DNA from: Bullera alba
Taxonomy: Eukaryota > Basidiomycota > Tremellomycetes > Tremellales > Bulleraceae
Assembly (NCBI GenBank): GCA_001600095.1
Contig: BCIX01000007.1
Coordinates: 434,001-498,000 of the forward strand
Length of the DNA stretch: 64,000 nucleotides
Direction: 5' to 3'
Below are positions 62,204-64,000 of this stretch, one piece after another (within the stretch, counting starts at the first letter, position 1; each line of letters opens with the position of its first letter). A program made the translations under genes and the position numbers. Under the pieces are notes generated by a model that saw only the letters and a list, made by a program, of their open reading frames with translations, was not told the DNA's origin and searched no databases.

Positions 62204-63164
62204 CTAGAGTCCTATAGTTTCAACCTTCCACAGATCGTCACTACACAGTGATCAGCAAGGAGATTGACTGACTGAGCCTTTAGCTCACCCTATCCAACAT
62301 AGGACTTCCACGGCCACGCCCTTGCCGCTGCTCCGGATGTCCTCTGAGCTGGCTGACATTTTGCCAATACCACATGCGTGCTCTTTGCCCTCTGCGTGAA
62401 TGGCCACGATCTGGTCAGAAGCCAGACCCTCGGGCAGCCGTCCGCCGGGTGACAGGAGTCCAGGTGCCATCATGTTCGCGCCCTGCCCCGTCAGCAGGAG
62501 GACTGGAGAGCGAACGGGAAGAGGTTGCTCACCGCTAAGAGGAACTTGATGGCTCCGCGATCTATCTGAACATGAGGCAGCATATCCGGATCTACATGTC
62601 AGCGAGGAATGGCAATAGTGTAGCTTACATTGGTGTAGCAGTTTCAGGTTTGGGATGAATGGTCCGTCAAAGTGGTTGAAGAAGAGGGGTATCGAGTGGA
62701 TAGTGTAGATTGATATGCGATCGTGACTACCACTGGATTCAGCAACAACCCCATGTCTCCTGCACTCGACTGACCACTTGGTCAGGCCCAATGCTTCCTT
62801 CTTTGGCCAAATCTCATCGAGAACTGTCAAATCTGCCGAATCTCCCTCTTCATCTTCCTTGTCCTTGTCCTCTTTGCCTTTGGATTTACCCTTGCCCTTG
62901 CCGCCCTTCTTCTTGGACCCCTTGGCAGGCTGGTCGTCCTGTACTTTGTCCTCGTCGTCTACCTCATCAGGCCCAGGTGCGGAAGTAGGCGCAGCTGAGG
63001 GGTCTTTGTAGGCTGGTTGGGAGAGGAGCGGCAGTTGAGAGAGGAGAGAAGAGCGGATATGTCTCTGAACAGAAGATTTCAACGAGGTCGACGAGGAGAC
63101 ATCGTCTTTGACGTTGAACCTGAAGTTAGCGGATATCGGCACGGGGTGCTCACTTTTTGAACAT
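62204..63164 (-). CDS. TMA20: MCTS1 / Tma20 translation factor (PUA domain)
   Basis: Minus-strand exons 63164-63154 (11 nt), 63119-62775, 62726-62629, 62591-62533, 62482-62289, 62240-62204; 247 aa. MFKKFNVKDDVSSSTSLKSS, then LTKCHDRISIYTIHSIPLFF, GPFIPNLKLLHQYPDMLPHV and the PUA domain GANMMAPGLLSPGG...AIHAEGKEHACGIGKM, ending in DDLWKVE. This matches MCT-1/Tma20, which with Tma22 (DENR) recycles 40S subunits and aids reinitiation. Between the N-terminal part and LDEIWPKKE there is an inserted Lys/Glu/Asp-rich stretch (KKKGGKGKGKSKGK followed by EDKDKEDEE) absent from the human protein. The first intron is only 34 nt, and the second has a GTCAGT donor. Confidence 0.92.
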
Positions 63165-64000
63165 GATAGCTCTGGAAGTGTACTGTAGCCAACTTAGATA
63201 CAGACGCTAGGAAGGCTTGAACTTGTAGCTAAAAGACACACGACTTGCTCAAGGCTGCAGTTCACAAGCAGTTCAGGAAGTTCGAACTTCGAAGTGATCG
63301 AACGCATGACGGCCGACTTTGAATCGCATTACGTAAATCTTCCTCCATACCATGATCATGCGTTTGATGGCCTGCTCTATCTCACTGAAACCCTCTGTAG
63401 CCCGATCGCTCTAGCTAGCACGGCAGCACTGCATGATTCTGCGCCTAGCGCGCATGACATCGGGACTCATCCGTTATCCAAACTCGACTTTCTGGCGGCA
63501 CGGGAGGTCTGAGGAATCGGAACAATCTCTCTATGGTTGTGCCCACAGGCAGTAATGAAAGGGATTCTCACTTCCTGTTGGTCAAAGCTAGCACTGAGTC
63601 TCAAGTAATCTCATTGGCGTGCTCGTTCCCCGATGTATACCGAGTCGAACGTCAATTCCAGTAGCAGTTCTTGCATCCCGGCTCCTTGCGTCAAACGTTT
63701 GGTTCGTGGAATTTGCCAGTGATCTGTGGTGAGCAATTCCGCCGAAATGTTGCAAGCTCTCTTTCTACGCTTCAGCATCTCGCACTGTCGGAAGAGCGAG
63801 ACCATTGTTACAGCTGACAATGCTAGGTGCGAACTGAAGAACACAGCATAAGATCGCTGGAGACGTCTCGCTGGGTGGATAGTCCGCTGTGAATCCCCGC
63901 CACAAATGATCAAATCGCCGTAATGCCGAATTCGCGTCGGTTTGCCACCACGCTCGACCGTTTCAACGCTTTTTTGGGTGATGGGCTGATGGGACATGGT
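63165..64000. other. Intergenic region at window end
   Basis: About 840 bp upstream of MCTS1. A 128-codon minus-strand frame (63997-63611) has no recognisable features; it could be the end of a neighbouring gene cut by the window but I cannot support it. Confidence 0.35.

Overview
This is a gene-dense piece of a fungal nuclear genome, almost certainly a basidiomycete yeast of the Tremellomycetes (Cryptococcus/Kwoniella-like). The evidence is many short introns (mostly 45-65 nt, GTGAGT/GTAAGT donors and CTGAC/CTAAC branch points), 10-20 exons per gene, a basidiomycete-type secreted protein, and conserved housekeeping proteins of fungal type. The species assignment is inference. Exon structures were worked out by hand from splice signals and reading-frame continuity. 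Coordinates given as start-end are the outer CDS limits; exon joins are in the evidence text.

Layout. 1-5403: 3' part of the DNA polymerase epsilon catalytic subunit (POL2, +). 5560-15230: an accessory block holding three paralogues (copies A, B, C) of a protein with an N-terminal AN1-like zinc finger and an aminoglycoside-phosphotransferase-like kinase fold. A carries a nonsense codon; B and C lie tail to tail around a (TACGA)n satellite with an assembly gap; C is a mosaic of A-like and B-like sequence. 15922-17223: an AT-hook protein. 17352-19596: a secreted protein with strongly repetitive N-terminal regions. 21314-22949: a type II membrane glycosyltransferase. 25589-27069: a disordered Ser/Pro-rich protein. 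27526-32162: TRAPPII subunit TRS130, with a decayed copy of its last exon 1.2 kb downstream. 34597-34866: a small membrane protein. 35019-36653 and 36893-41121: ORC2 and RFC1, divergent from a 239-bp promoter.

41530-46572: two transporters on the minus strand, a vacuolar-type Ca2+/H+ exchanger and a PiT-family phosphate permease (PHO89) with Pho4-like sites upstream. 48447-49704: a hypothetical protein built of two tandem repeats. 52537-53726: a Ser/Pro-rich protein. 54193-55290: proteasome assembly chaperone ADD66, split into six small exons and using a GC-AG intron. 55618-58162: mitochondrial glutamyl-tRNA synthetase MSE1. 58785-59324: a single-pass membrane protein. 60510-61996: a secreted GH16 beta-glucanase. 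62204-63164: MCTS1/TMA20.

There is no operon logic. POL2, ORC2 and RFC1 all act in chromosomal replication; TRS130, the glycosyltransferase and the secreted proteins serve the secretory pathway and cell wall; PHO89 and the Ca2+ exchanger serve ion homeostasis. The least ordinary part is the accessory block at 5.5-15.2 kb.
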